DNA of 64,000 nt from Trichobilharzia regenti (GCA_944472135.2 OX235264.1:92762319-92826318), one strand, 5' to 3'. Positions 31,993 to 44,520 are shown, counted from the stretch's first letter. Made by a program: numbers and translations. The notes: generated from the sequence alone by a model not told the origin.

Positions 31993-32639
31993 AAAGTTGG
32001 TTTGTGTAGCACATAAAGAGATATAGAAATATTGTCTTCGCATTAACAAAAAACCCAGACATCAGATGAATGTAATACAAATATCTGGGAAAAATAAAGC
32101 TTGAAGTCAATTCTCCTATATGACTTTGTTGTGAACAGCACCCTTGGCTTAAAGATTATTGATGTATTATGTTGAGATCAGTGATATATTTATTCCATTT
32201 TTTCAGTAGTCTTGTCGTAGTTTTATAACAGGAAAGAAATTTGATCGTGGATACGAAAACTAGATAAGGTCATGTTGGGTTGTTTTACTGCATTAAGTGG
32301 TGCCGAGGTCGATTCCAGAATTCTCCATTTGCTCCATTTGTGTCTGCATGGCGGACTGTATTCGTAAGTTGAGTAAAATGTTGAAAACTATTTGAAGACC
32401 AGTTGCTTCTTCATTTCAGATCATGAATACTCATTTACAGCATGTTCTCCAGCGTCTTCAAATGGTAGAATTGGATCGTTCATGGAATTTCAGTGGTTAT
32501 GAGATAGACGGTTTGGAATTAATCCTCATTTCAGTTTAGATGCAGGGTTGTTCGACCTCGACCAGAAGATGAATAGGAGCAGCAGAATACCAGAAAGAGA
32601 AGGTATGTGAACATGAAAAGGACATTAACATTTTAAGCA

Positions 32640-33955
32640 TGAATCATGGAGAAAGTTGTTAAAGTTCAAATTTCAGACTATCTACTTAGGGAAAATCTTG
32701 TTACAAGGTCTCAACATGGATTACTCAGAAATAGGTCTTGCGTTAGACTTTAAGACTTTTTTAACCACATCACTGGTAGTCGCGAAGCACGTAAACCAGT
32801 CGTTGTTCTTTACTTGGATATATCTACTGCACTTGACATGGTATCTCACAGTATTCTCTTTGAGAAGCTGTACTCATGTGTAATTCTCAACTCATTGCTG
32901 AACTGGCAAAAATCGTTTCCTAGCAACGGGGTACAAATAACCAAAGTCGGATCTGTATTGTCTCATCCTAGGCAGATCTCAAGTGGGGTTGTGCAGGGTG
33001 GTGTCCTAGGGCCACTTTTATTTACATTCTACATTAACAGCATTTGCAAGTGCTTCACCTCAGGTAAACCATTCCTATATGCTGACGACGTCAAAGTCGT
33101 TTACTCCTGCTGCAGTTACGAATTAAACGATATGGTAAGTAAAATACATCTTGAACTAAGTGGTCTCGTAACATGGTATGCTGAATCACGTCTAAAGTTT
33201 AACATTGAAGAATGCGGCTGGATTTGTATTGGCAACTGCAACCTTGATTTAACTCTTGAAATGAATGGGCGAAAACTAGCCAAGCTCAACTCAGTCGTAG
33301 ATCTTGGTATCAGATACTCTAGTAACCTAACGTTCTCTGAACAGACTGATTATGCTAGACGTAAAAAATGAGGGCTCTTTGGATGCACAACTCGTAATTT
33401 CTTCTGTAGTGAAACTACGGTTATATTATTCGAAGTATGTGTTCGACATATTCTAGAATACCACCCGTTTATTCTTAGCGGACTGTGACAGAATGACAGG
33501 CTTAAATTAGAGGCAGTGCAACGGCAGTTTACCTCAAGAAGTCTTTGTTGAGAATGTAGTCTGGAATACTCTGGGCGTCACTACAGACTGAAAATAATAC
33601 CACTCTGGAAAAGATGTCTTGAGCTAAACCTTCTTCCTACTACAAGCTAACTAATCTTCCCTTGCACTCCTCCTGGTCAATGACTAAATCTACCTGTCAT
33701 CAGCTACAATCTTCGAAATCGCGACAACCTAGTTGCTATAGAGAATTTCCAGACTTGCATGCGGTACAACTTCTAAAACAAGTTTTCAGCCATTGGGAAT
33801 AGATTATCAGCTAATGTGCGCGATGCAAACACACTTCCAGTGTTCATCTCCTCAGTCACCAGGCTGCTCAAAGATGAAAATGCACTCTTGCGTTTGACCC
33901 CGACAACCTTTTTTCCACTGTACATAGATATTATAAGTTCATTAAACGTATAAGT
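32640..33955 (+). pseudogene. CR1-F reverse transcriptase, decayed
   Basis: Parallel to CR1-E 29579-30898 with many substitutions and stops. Motif A reads YLDISTALDM near 32812 and motif C YADDVKVVYS near 33078. The longest open stretch is 32814-33371. Stops near 32750, 33371 and 33487 and frame changes after 33550 show it is dead. Its 3' UTR (33956-35275) matches CR1-E for the first 430 bp, then diverges until the terminal hairpin. Confidence 0.85.
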
Positions 33956-35275
33956 TACAACAAACTACAGTTTTAAATGTTAATATTATTCAGTGACATG
34001 ATTAACATTTCTACATCGGACATTAATATTAGTTCACACTTAGTATAAAATTTAGCGTAACAGGACTAGTTTGTCAGTGTGCCAAAACGATCTTATTTAC
34101 TTTCACAGAATATATATTTAGATTTACAAATCGCTCCTTGAAGACTCCACTTGCTTCCTTCTGAGCTGCTGTCGTTTTGTCTTCTTTTTTCTCTGACCAT
34201 TTTGGCTTCTCTGTGACTTTTTTATTGAGAATGAAGAATGTAGGTATTTGGCCACTAACAGTGACAAATGATCTGTAAACATTACTGGTCCCATATCCCA
34301 AGACTGCCTCGTGCATTACCCATTACCTTCCTCCGCGATGCATCCTAGATTACAGTTGTGGCATATTCTTTTTTACCAATAAAAAATCACAACAACCTTA
34401 TCTGTTCGGCTCTAATTAATGTGGTTATTTAAGAAATAATGAATACACACTAACGGTTGCATGTGAAATCTCACTGACTTGCGTGATGATAATTTCTAGC
34501 TCTTGCATGCTCCAATTGTTATTTTACATGGATTAATTCTCCATTGTTCTGGTTCCTGGCCACACATGGACTGAAAATTACCTATTACTGTAAAAACACT
34601 TCTTTGTCTGTTTAACTGGACACTTAATGCTGTATTTCCGAGGTCGCTCTTCTGTTCCTGAAATAGCTTTTGATATCGTAGTGACGTAGCACTTACCCAA
34701 ATATACGCGGTTCACTGGTTGGCTACAACTATAAGCATGAAGCAGAACGAAGTTTGGATTGTCGCTCGACTTTGATGGTGAAGGGTTTAAAGTTTAACTT
34801 TTATACGAAACCGTTCTGATTGCTTATACCATTATCTAACGATTTAAACTTTTGGAAAGTAATAATTTACAATGATTCACTATTGAAATTTACAACATAA
34901 CTGAATGTGCCTGTAAAAATGGCATGCATTTCTTGTGAACACCCGTTTGTAAGAAAACATAAATTACTATTATTATGTTTTACAAGCCGTAGTTATGCTT
35001 TTGTGATGATATGTAACGCAGCCCTTAGTTGTTACGCGCGTCTTCGGCAAATTCAAACAATACTGGTGCCTGGAATTATATCATGTAAATTGTTTTTAAC
35101 TATGTGAAGTTTCGACTGATATTAGTCCATTGCGTTTCCTTGTATATGTTCAAATATATCCTGTGTAAGTGCAAGCTATAAACATGCTTGCTTCATCTAT
35201 ATATTTCTTGTCATATTGATGATGCCTGTAAACTGGCGTCCCTCACGCAAATAAAGTGAGAATATGCTACCATAA

Positions 35276-35900
35276 TTAAATCCCCACTAAGGCATGAAGT
35301 TTTCGCCATTTTTGGCTTATCCAGGACCAATTTTCTTGGCTCAGCGAACACTGGGTGCCGTCTGTCCTTATAGTATCAGTAATTTTTGGGCCATCCTCGG
35401 AAGTTAAAGGGAGTAGCGAACTCCGCCAGTGTTTCGGGATCCCCACCGGGTAAAACTGACGCAGATTGGACTGGATTCAACAGATGATGCCCGATCGCCT
35501 TTCCTTTCGTATGCCAGGAAGTTTGTCTCATTGTTTAACTCACCCTTGCACTGTCCACCGATAAGTCATATCTTTGCAGGAGGTGTATGTAGATGAATGC
35601 TAGGTCTCAATCAGGAAGAGTAAGCACCCATGGATGCTGTTTAAGCCAAAGTCAATGGTCAGCGTTTTCTGCCCGAATGTCACTGGCTAGGTCTTATTGG
35701 AAGTCCTAGGTTGACAAGGGACTTCTGCCATCCCGGCTAGGCATTTGATTTTGGCGTTGCAGTGATTGCAACTCATGCACCAATCAAGAAGTCCCTGCTA
35801 GGGTTTCTACCCTTGATGTTAAATAGGTGACTATCCCGCCACTCCACAGTAGTCGCTGCCCGAGAGGGGGTTAGTCGTTTCCCTGTCGCCTGCGGGTAGT
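35276..35900. other. Unassigned sequence next to the gypsy relic
   Basis: No ORF is supported. It may be the 3' part of the gypsy relic, but no LTR pair could be matched. Confidence 0.4.
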
Positions 35901-38090
35901 TCAAGTCAGGCGCACGGTTGTGCGCATTTTGTTGACTGTGCAACAAATCTCCAGGGTGGAACCCACCATGGCATTTTCAACCTCAAAGAAAGCATTTTTA
36001 GCAGATGCATCAAGTGCAATGGAATCGAAGACCTGATATTGGCTGAATCCTGGAGGCACACTTACGGATAGGGCATCGGCAGTAACTCACCAGGCTACAA
36101 AGGCTTTAAGATTTTTCATTGTGTTCATCTCCAGGAACTTCAGAATTGCCTCAACACTTTCAGTCAAGATCGAGGGATTCTGGTCCTATTTGACACTTTT
36201 GAATATTTATGGTGATACCATCTCGGAGTAACTTTTCGGATGTCAAGTTCAAGTGCCTAAGGTGAGTTTCCTTATCTGAACTCTCAGTGGAGCAGTCGTT
36301 AAGGTATGCGCTTACGAAGCCAAGACCGCGAAGTTGTCCATCGGTTATTATTAAGAATATTTTCGGTGCAATCTGGAGACCGAATGGAGTGCGAAGAAAT
36401 TAAGACAGTTCGATTGGCGTAATAGTAGCCGCCTTCGGAATATCATCTGGTGCCATCGGGATTCGGTTGTATGGTTTAACCAAGTCTATTTATGAGAAAA
36501 TATCTGTACCAGATAACGTTGTCGTCAAGTCGTGCATGTGAGGCAGTGGATAGCAATCAGGAGTTGTTCGGGCATCCGCTCACCGGCAATCGCCAGTACG
36601 TCGCGAATCATTATTACTTTATTGGCACCATATGAAGAGGGGATGCCCACGAGCTAGTCGATGTCCGGATGATGCCAAGGGTGAATATATGGTCGAATCC
36701 ATTTCTTGCAATTCGTAGTTTGGCAGGAGCAAGTCGTCGTGCTCTCGATATCACGGGTTGTCCTGAGTTCTTGATGTGGTGCATAACGTTGCTAGTTACT
36801 CACAGCAGATCGTTAGATTGGCGATTAAGTTCCGGGTACTTGCCAACAGTCGGCTGAAAGGCTGAATCAGCAATCGCTCCCTGGCTAATAACTGATAGAG
36901 TGACTTCTGCAGGTGGTTCCTCTAACAGAAAGCTTAGTAGTGACGTCTATCAGTAGTTTTCGGTGGACATCTGTGAGTGGATCACTATGGTTGAGTAGAT
37001 CCATGTCTATGATAATTGTTGTGGCGGTGGCAAGGAGAGAAATCCACTGAAGAGGTTTGCGAAATCCCTACATTTAGGTATACGCATTTCTCGCAGAAGT
37101 CTACAATACCTTTTCCATTCACATGCCATAGGTTCAAGGGAGGTTCATTCTGTCAATCTCTGTGTTAACGAGGTACAATGTCTTGTTGATTACATTGCGG
37201 ATGTATTTTGGGCTGCTACTGTCACCAGTGACGGTTGCCGTTAACGCGTGCCAGCGGGATAATTTTCCAGGGTCTTGAAGTAATTGCCAAAATTACAGGG
37301 TTTTCGGAGATATTTTACTTGCTACCCATAAATGGCGCCACTGGGGGAATTGTTTTGACGGTATGCGGAAATACAGGGACCCAGGTAGTTGTTAGACGGA
37401 GTTGCATAACTACGTCACTTCATTTTCCCTATTCGAAGACTGTTTAGTGATCTAGCATATTTCCGTGACTGGCCGTCGGGTTATTTCTAGAATTTTATCA
37501 GTAGTTGTAGTGGATTCATCTATAATAACACCTTGGAGTGTCACAAGCATAGCCTCTACTGACCGTGGTAATTTAGATAAGAACAACTCTCTAAATTGTC
37601 CCTCATCTAACTGACGTTGGCCGATAACTTTTCGCACTTGTACCAACATATACACGACCAACTGGGTTTATCAGGAGGTTGGTGAATCGAGAGATCCTCT
37701 AATCTTAATCAGGGCTGCTTTAAGCATCTCATAGGGATTGCTTACCTCTTGGATAGACGTCTGCTAAATAACGCATTTGCCTTATTCACGCGGTAGAGTG
37801 TGGATAACTGAAGGGAACTGTGAACGTCACCCAGCGATCTCATATTCACTGAAAGCCAACTCGGATACCTCAAGCCATGACTGCGAGTTATCTGGCCAAA
37901 ATGGTTCGAGCTGAATGGTTTTGGTAGTTGGTCGAATACTCATCACCTAAGGCGTACGGTAATTGATGGCGAAATATATTTATTTTAAAAATAGTACGAG
38001 GACAAATACAAAATAGAACGAACTTACCGGATTTGTCTGAATGTCTACCGAAGGTGAAGTTCACGGTAGGGCTCACCGGTTTAGAGACTA
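35900..38090 (-). pseudogene. Degraded gypsy-type gag-RT-RNase H relic (minus strand)
   Basis: On the minus strand, gag is seen as FWPDNSQSWLEVSELAF (about 37905-37850) and GQRQLDEGQFRELFLSKLP (about 37625-37565). RT is seen as MAPDDIPKAATITP, FLRTPFGLQIAPKIF and GLGFVSAYLNDC between about 36465 and 36300, where the last corresponds to the YxDD box with Asn replacing Asp. ITINIQKCQIGPESLDL and MKNLKAFVAW follow near 36215-36090. Many stops and frame changes are present and protease/integrase are not recognised. It is old and inactive. Borders are approximate. Confidence 0.7.
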
Positions 38091-38551
38091 AGGGTGTTGA
38101 CGTCCACGGATAGTACGACTTATTCTAACGCAAGATCCAATACCCACAAACATTGAAGATCAGTGTGGCTACGATATCGATTTCTGTTTTCCTTTCTTTT
38201 CCTCTCCATAAAATGTCAGGAAATATGAAGAAAGAATACGACACAGCCAGGTGATCTGCTTTACATTGGAAATACTGCTAGTTTAAATTAGTCATTATCT
38301 CCCTTATAGGAACCATGAAGAAAAGTAACGTCAGCGTTGAAAACAGTGAGGAAAACACAAACACAAATAATCTGTGGAAAAATACTATTTTCCTCTCGAA
38401 ACAATTTACCATAGATGAAAAGTCTGAATCAGGAAAGTCCAAAAATATATTCTAAGTTTAAATGAAATAAAACGTTCCAACACGTACTGTTAAGACTGTG
38501 GAACATTCAAATTATTTTCATATATCGGTTTTTTTGGTGTTAGTTAGGAAA
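38091..38551 (+). other. Upstream region of the SMIM14-like gene
   Basis: No ORF. A pyrimidine-rich run followed by TTAG at 38544-38547 ends four bases before the ATG and resembles a splice acceptor. No TATA-initiator arrangement is convincing. Confidence 0.4.
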
Positions 38552-38824
38552 ATGTCTGACGATTCGGGATTTGATCTTTGTGAATGCATACAGTCGCATG
38601 ATGGTGCTATGAGAAGATTATTAGGAATACTGAGACAGACTCAGGAGTTTTGCAGCGATAGCTCTTGTGTCGACGATTTATCACCAGTGCCACAAACGAA
38701 TCAGGACCCCATGTCTGGTACTTATATGATGACATTTGTCGCCTTATTGGCTGTTTTTGCTGCAATTTTGTTTGGTGTGCCACGCTTTCGTTCTTCTGAT
38801 GGCAAGCCGCGCAACAATTTCCAG
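38552..38824 (+). CDS. SMIM14: Small integral membrane protein 14 homologue, exon 1 (residues 1-91)
   Basis: The ATG at 38552 gives MSDDSGFDLCECIQSHDGAM, then RRLLGILRQTQEFC and a second Cys pair (CSDSSC). The vertebrate SMIM14 family shares the GFDxCEC, SHxxAMRRL and LRQxQ pattern. Residues about 58-74 (MMTFVALLAVFAAILFG) form a single transmembrane helix, followed by a short basic tail with GKP. The family is a small ER-associated membrane protein of poorly known function. The exon ends in CAG with donor GTAATT at 38825. The reading frame continues into the intron but is replaced there by exon 2. An in-frame non-ATG extension upstream (38498) was not used because homology begins at this Met. 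Confidence 0.9.
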
Positions 38825-40254
38825 GTAATTTTTAAATCTTTACATTCCTCAGTTATGCATTGAGACTTGGTAATTTTCTCGTAGACTCTTGTCAAATAGT
38901 TTATATATTTTGAGTTTTTTCGCAATCGTGATCCTACAGAATTTTGTTAAGAGTATACTGGAGCCATTGCGACAGGATGTCAAAGTTAATTTGCAGTTTA
39001 ACTGTTTTTTTTCAGTGAGCACTATCTGACTCTAATGAAAAGTGTTGTGCACTGTTATCTTTTTCGTAGTTGTAGATGTCATAAGTACTTGGGATTTTGT
39101 TTAAGAGAAGATTGGTCGTTTGTTGTCTGTGCTGACATTCATTCAATGAGTTCATACTCCTGTCTCTTGAATCTTGTACTTTGTCCGTCAACTTATTAAT
39201 TTGCATATATATTGTCTCATTATGAATTTTAAACGGTCTAACTATTGCACTCACCTGTCGTTATTTACAGTCTTTTATTTCAAGTGCCTTAAGGGAGTAT
39301 TATTTCCAGTTATCATCATTACATGTGCGGTTTATTTTACTTTTATCCCGACTCTTAAGCGTAAAATTCTAATTAGATGGTTCTCACATTCGAAAATCAT
39401 TGCTTTTTATTAGGAAGGTGAGTAATCTGTTTGTGGACACACCATTTCACAAATTCGAGGGAATGGCTTAATTGATGCATACTCAAAGTTTCTAGGCTAA
39501 TGCAAAGTTTTCAGTGAAACTAGCATTTCCTATAAAATATCCAGCTCACCTTTGTCTTGTTATAATTGAGTTTTTTCCTTAGTACAAGTAGGAAGGAATT
39601 TAATTCTTTTTGATAAATAGAAATTTTTACTTTTATTACTGGCAAATAGTTTCACAAAACTAGATTCGCCTTTGTCTTCTCTATAGGTAGTGATAGCTAC
39701 TTTGATTAACTAAGTCGACATCTTTCAGCAATTTATATTGTATGAGTTAAAGTAATGAAATCTTCTTCGTATTAGTATGTAATGTCATCAATTTCCGTCT
39801 TTTTTTCACAAGCACAATTAAATCTGCAGTCTGTTTATTTATTGAAACTTCAAAAAAGTAGTGTATGTATTATTCAGTAGTGGGGTGTAGTTCATATTGT
39901 GATTTACCATTTTTTTATTCCATCAATATTCATTCAGTATTGAACTTTGTGACGTTGAACGGCGTAATAATATTTTCATTCAGTGCTAAAGTACAATAAA
40001 CAAGTACCTAAGAGGAATAAAAGTCTATAAAAGAGGTTGCAAATCTTAAAAGCGTTACAAATTAAATTCGTTTGTAAATTGGAACTTAATTTTCTTCAAC
40101 TGATATTACGTTTGGGAAATTTGTATGCCGTAAACCAGTGTGTGTGTGACTCATCAAAATAAGATCTTATCCTTAATGGAGTTATACTCTACCGCAGTGC
40201 CCAAGTTTTATACTGCTGTAAATCTAGTTTATGATGTCACTTAGTATTCAGATT

Positions 40255-40665
40255 CATATTTATTGGTTGAGGATAGAAGGCTTGAAGCCTATGTTAATTC
40301 TTTTCTAGTAAATTTCTGTGGTTGTCCAAACCCTTCTTGAACGAATCAGTTGAGGTTGCAGACACCACTTCTTCTGGGAGTCGGATCCAAGAGTTTACGC
40401 CTCGATGTGAGAACCAGTACTCAGCAGCAATATGATTTCTCCTCGGCTTTTGTACTCTCCTGCTATGTCCTCTAAGGTGTTCCGACCTGGTGGAAGGAAA
40501 AGAGAGAATAGGTCAGGTTCGTAGTCATCATTTAAAATTTTAAACATTGTGATTAAATCTCCTTTCTGTCTACGGTATGACAGTGGTTTCAGTTACGACC
40601 TGTAACGTCGTAAGCCTCTTAGTTGCATGATATTTAACGCTCATCTAACTAGATTTCTCCTAATA
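40255..40665 (-). pseudogene. CR1/SR1-like RT C-terminal fragment (minus strand)
   Basis: Minus-strand translation gives RRQKGDLITMFKILNDDYEP, then LRGHSRRVQKPRRN and WFSHRGVNSWIRLPEEVVSA, the usual C-terminal block of CR1-like reverse transcriptases (DLI..FKIL, RGH, R..VN.W..LP..VV). One side is frameshifted. It lies inside the SMIM14 intron, antisense to the gene. Confidence 0.75.
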
Positions 40666-41639
40666 TGGCGACTCCAGGACAATAATTGTTATTATTCATT
40701 TATTCAGTGGACTATCTAGGAAAAAGATACACGGTATATGGAAGGCATGTACAACCAAAGTTAATATATTCAAATGAGTGCTTCGCTGGATTCTAACGTG
40801 TCTAATGGTTTTATATCCATTTACAATCAGAGACAACGGTCAGACAGAACCTTCAGATATCTTGACCCAAATCTAATATATTAAATGGGTTTACTAGTAC
40901 TGAAGCAATTTTTAGTCACTGTTCGATAGTCAAAGTAACATTGTGACAGTAATGAAGGCACCAAAAGTGCACGCCCCACCTCTGGGTATCCCGTATGATA
41001 TTTTCAATTGTAGCTCCAACAACATTCAAACACTATACAGTATCACGTTGTTGTAATTATTCACAGGATCAAATAGTCTTCTTGCAAAGAAAAGTAACTA
41101 GATCAGTCAATCTAGTTCGATCTTACCATCAACTTTGAACAATAGAGAAAAGCAGAACTATGTTTATGCATTTATTTGAAATCTTTCTGTGTAAGGCTTT
41201 AACATATCGTCGAGTTCACTTTTTGTACCACAAAACAGGTCTGAGTTGTATGCAAACAATAAAATTGATGTGTAGTCTGTTGGCTAAATTACATATCAAA
41301 GGAATTCACTCAGCATTCTATGAGACTTACAGCTTATTAGTTGATGCACTATGTATGTCACAGACACTGGCTTATATTAGACTTTTTAATAAGCCATTAG
41401 TTTTTATAAAATAACTATGTTTCTGTAGGAGTTATGAACTTGTTGGGAACAAGAAAAAATTATTAACTAACGTTAAATATATATAGGCTTTTAAGTTAAG
41501 ATTTCTTTTAGGCATTAGCTTATCCTGCTAATCAACTTTTATGTCAAGAGAGGATTCGCTTAATCAAAGATAAAATGCGGGTGTAGGTAAGTCAGATAAG
41601 TTAAACATTCCATATCAGGATTTTCAGGGAATTCAGAAG

Positions 41640-42065
41640 AAGCAACTCTGATTTTCAACGCAAATGTGAAGTCATTTAGTTCTTTTGTATGGTTCAGAGT
41701 CTTGACTGGAGCGTCACAAAAAGCCAGCTTCAAACTTTTATCAACAGCTGCCTTTGCTGGTATCATAATGATGCTTAGATAGCTGGCCGGAAAGAAACTG
41801 GCACCAAGAAACTCCGATAGGCGGTGAACTAGTCAAGAATCTTTCGCACAAAAAATATTTCAATGAAAATGGAAACACGCTGAGGAGACAGTTGAATGAC
41901 ATTCTGGGTCAGGCCATCGTTGAAGTAGAACCGAAACGGGGAACACCAAGTTGGATGTGAGTCCCAGGGTGATGTGGAAGGATTGTTAGAGACTGTGGGC
42001 AATAATGGGATCAACTAAGGAGGACCTTATTATCAACACTCGGGACCCGAGGGAATAATAATATT
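41640..42065 (+). mobile_element. RTE 3'-end fragment in the intron
   Basis: Homologous to the last 430 bp of the RTE at 1703-5896, ending with GGGACCCGAGGGAATAATAATA. Stops throughout. In the same orientation as the gene. Confidence 0.7.
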
Positions 42066-42445
42066 AACCCGGAAGAATTAAATAATATTATACATGTTTA
42101 CATCAGTCAGGAAGCAGATTGTTCAACATTTAAATTAACGCTCATTTAGTTTGAAGTGTTACTCAACAGTTACTTGAAATTCCATGCAGTCGACAATCAA
42201 CCATACACCTACTGTGTGACGGGCAATTGATACTAACTGGCTACCCCTAAACCCCGTAAGCCACTGGTTGGGAGTTGAGCATGTAGACCAATGCGTTACA
42301 GCTTCCTTAGGTGCTAGTCGCCTATTCGTGTTCTTCAGTCATTTATAAGTACTAGAAAAAACTTTCGTTCCTCTTAAGTTAATAGTAGTGTATGTATCTA
42401 TGTCTAACTATGTTTCATTCCATTTTTCTATACTTACTTTTACAG

Positions 42446-42478
42446 GGGTCAAATCGTGAACCACCAGCAATCTCCTAA
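42446..42478 (+). CDS. SMIM14: Small integral membrane protein 14 homologue, exon 2 (residues 92-101)
   Basis: Eleven codons, GSNREPPAIS plus TAA, in phase with exon 1. The Pro-rich hydrophilic end resembles the C-terminus of the vertebrate protein, and the total of 101 residues is close to the usual family length (about 99). The acceptor has a good pyrimidine tract. It is too short to be found by ORF scanning. Confidence 0.8.
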   Translation, partial: GSNREPPAIS

Positions 42479-43835
42479 GTACTGTCAGAGAGAGCGAGAG
42501 ACGTGTGATCTTAAGAGAACTGTGATTCTTCCTTTCTTTTCCTATTTTACGTTTTCACTAAGAAAGTGAAAACGCGAGAGGATAGAGAAGAGACAGGAAG
42601 AACAAGCCAGCCGCTCCCCTCCAAAAAAAACAACAAAATATAAAAAAAGACAATTTCAATATCGAATATGTTGCCATTTTGTTTGTTTTTTGTTCGGTTT
42701 TTTTATTTGAAAAGTTTTTGCTTTTTTTAAAAATTTAAATAACGAAGGTGAAGATTTTGTTTTGTTTTCTTGTCTGTCTTTCCCATTTTATTAATTACTC
42801 TGCAAATTTATGATACAGATATTTTTTTATACACATGGATATATACATACTACTTAACATTTGAAAAGAAAAGACTTGATAAGTAAAACAAAAAAAAGTA
42901 TAAAATATAATAAGGAACAACTTCTAAATGCCTTCTTTATGTATGTGTGCGTGCGTGCGTGCGTACGAGTGTGCTTGTGTTTACCGTTTTCTGAAATTCT
43001 CAGACGTCTTTTTTTGAAACTACACAAAATTCTACCAGTGTTTGTTGTCAATTTCTATTGATTGGTTATTCTCTCCTGCAGCCCATCCCTTTTTAACATC
43101 TTATTCTTTATCATTCTAAGATAATGTAACAAAGGAGGTAACCAATTTGTACTCTGTGCGTCTTTGTGTGTGTGTGTGTCTGTGTGTATGTCCAATAACA
43201 AATATAAACAGCTATTTCTCATAACTACTGCTCATACTACTAACACTACTGCTCTTTTTTGTTCGAAATGGACCTATATATACACACACACAGACATTTT
43301 TATTCATGAATATGTTCAATAACTCCAAGTATCTCTCCAATTTGCTTTATTTTGTTTTGTCAGTAAAAAGAATTGCAGATAACCATTATTCTTATTCTAA
43401 TAATGATAATAATAATAACAATATTATTATTTCATCAGAGTAAATATTAAAGTTTAAATAACATTTCATGTGTTCATCATTTAATAGTATGAGTGAGTGA
43501 GTGTAGAACAGGGAGTGGAGAGCAGTAGGCATTGTTGAAACGATTCCTCTCTGTCTCTCTCTTTCAGCAGGTTTGAATTCCCTACCATGAACACATCTTT
43601 CATGTCCCGCAGTATGACAGCTGGTGATATTATCCAGTTGCCTGCCTAGACATAGAACTCTGCATAGAAGTGTAACAGTTCGAGTTACCACTCTCCCTTC
43701 ATGCAGGACAAAGCAAGAGAAGGAAGTAAAGAGAGATAATAAACAAAAGTTTGAGGGAAAAAGAAAGGAACGGTGACTGGCCCTATTTAGGCAGTAACCT
43801 GGGATTCTGTTGGGCGACTGCGATCAGCAGAGTGC
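42479..43835 (+). other. 3' flank / likely 3' UTR of the SMIM14-like gene, low complexity
   Basis: Long A/T runs, a (GTGC)n stretch near 42945-42965, (GT)n near 43165-43180 and (AAT)n near 43400-43430. The only AATAAA I found downstream of the stop in this stretch is at 43738-43743, so a UTR of about 1.26 kb is possible but unproven. No gene. Confidence 0.45.
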
Positions 43836-43839
43836 AGTA

Positions 43840-44115
43840 ACTCATAGAAGAAGACATTGTGAAGTGGTCGCACTATGTCATGAATTGGCAGAAGTTGGAC
43901 TTCATGCACTTGTTGGCCATTGGATCCGGTTCCAGTGGCTTTATGGTCTACGAGCTAGCTCGCCCTCCTTGTAACCAGAAAGTACTGGGTTCAAACCCCT
44001 GTGGTGGGTGCGTACTAATGAAGAACTTCAAACTAGGATATAGGAAACAGCTGTCCAGTACTCCCTGCAGGTTTTCCAGTGGTTCTCTAACTGATGTCAG
44101 CTCATGATAAAATCC
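43840..44115 (+). mobile_element. SINE-2 copy, tRNA-derived with hammerhead-like segment
   Basis: The head GCAGTAACTCA...GAAGACATTG is shared with 63590. A box TGGCTTTATGG 43936-43946, B box GGTTCAAACCC 43988-43998. Downstream: GTACTA 44012-44017, ATGAAGA 44018-44024, GAAA 44044-44047, GTC 44053-44055 and CAGTAC 44056-44061, a damaged version of the layout at 63764-63809. Confidence 0.75.
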
Positions 44116-44520
44116 TCCAGCCTTTCATTAGATATGACAAATCCCAAAGAGTGAATGTATCTGCTCCAGTGATTGAGAATGAATATTTTGAGCCATATCA
44201 CCAATTATCAACAGCCGTCATTGGTTCTCACCATCCCGAGGATCCCAACCAGTCTAAATCTCCCTACGTAGCTGACTCAATCTAACTGTGAAAGATTCCA
44301 TGTTTTGGTTTGACCACTAATAGCTCTTCTCCAACCTTGCTGATCCTATATCAGCTAAAATTGACCGTCGAGGAAGGCAGCGGCTCAGGATACGCAACAT
44401 ATGTCTTAGCCGTCTAAATCGGTGTAGCTTCACAACCTTATCGACTGAAATTCCCTAACACTCGACCGAAGCCTAGTCTCAATATTACTCACCCTATTAT
44501 GCCACCTAACACAGGAGAGC
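44116..44520. other. Unassigned sequence
   Basis: No coding region or repeat family recognised. Confidence 0.4.

Larger units (their letters stand above)
25211..32630 (-). mobile_element. CR1-H: inverted CR1-B-type 3' UTR, split by CR1-E
   Basis: 25211-25367 is the reverse complement of the CR1-B tail (hairpin TTCCTG 25226-25231 / CAGGAA 25238-25243). 31993-32630 is the reverse complement of the adjoining CR1-B 3' UTR (about 16742-17365), including the stem at 32054-32089. The two halves join into one 5'-truncated minus-strand copy interrupted by CR1-E. Confidence 0.8.
25111..35275 (+). mobile_element. CR1-F element, decayed, host of a four-level nest
   Basis: 25111-25210 encodes a damaged version of the RT segment found intact at 29475-29575 (YKSGDKANV...NYRPINITPVIS), and the RT continues at about 32640 with IMEKVVK. 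The gap holds CR1-H, CR1-E and a gypsy derivative. The 3' end is the hairpin CTCAC 35242-35246 / GTGAG 35256-35260 after GATGATGCCTGTAAACTGG. Confidence 0.82.
38825..42445 (+). other. Intron of the SMIM14-like gene (phase 0, 3,621 bp)
   Basis: Donor GTAATT at 38825, acceptor preceded by TTACTTTTACAG ending at 42445. It contains a minus-strand non-LTR relic (40255-40665) and an RTE 3' fragment (41640-42065). The rest is A+T-rich with no ORF I can support. Confidence 0.75.

Noticed and set aside
38498..38551. In-frame upstream extension of the SMIM14 ORF
   Set aside because: It starts at a non-ATG codon and family similarity begins at the Met at 38552.
42854..43061. Small ORFs on both strands at the GTGC/GT microsatellite
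   Set aside because: They arise from simple repeats in the SMIM14 3' flank.
44094..44285. 63-codon ORF starting MSAHDKILQPF
   Set aside because: It begins in the 3' end of SINE-2 and has no recognisable domain or splice context.
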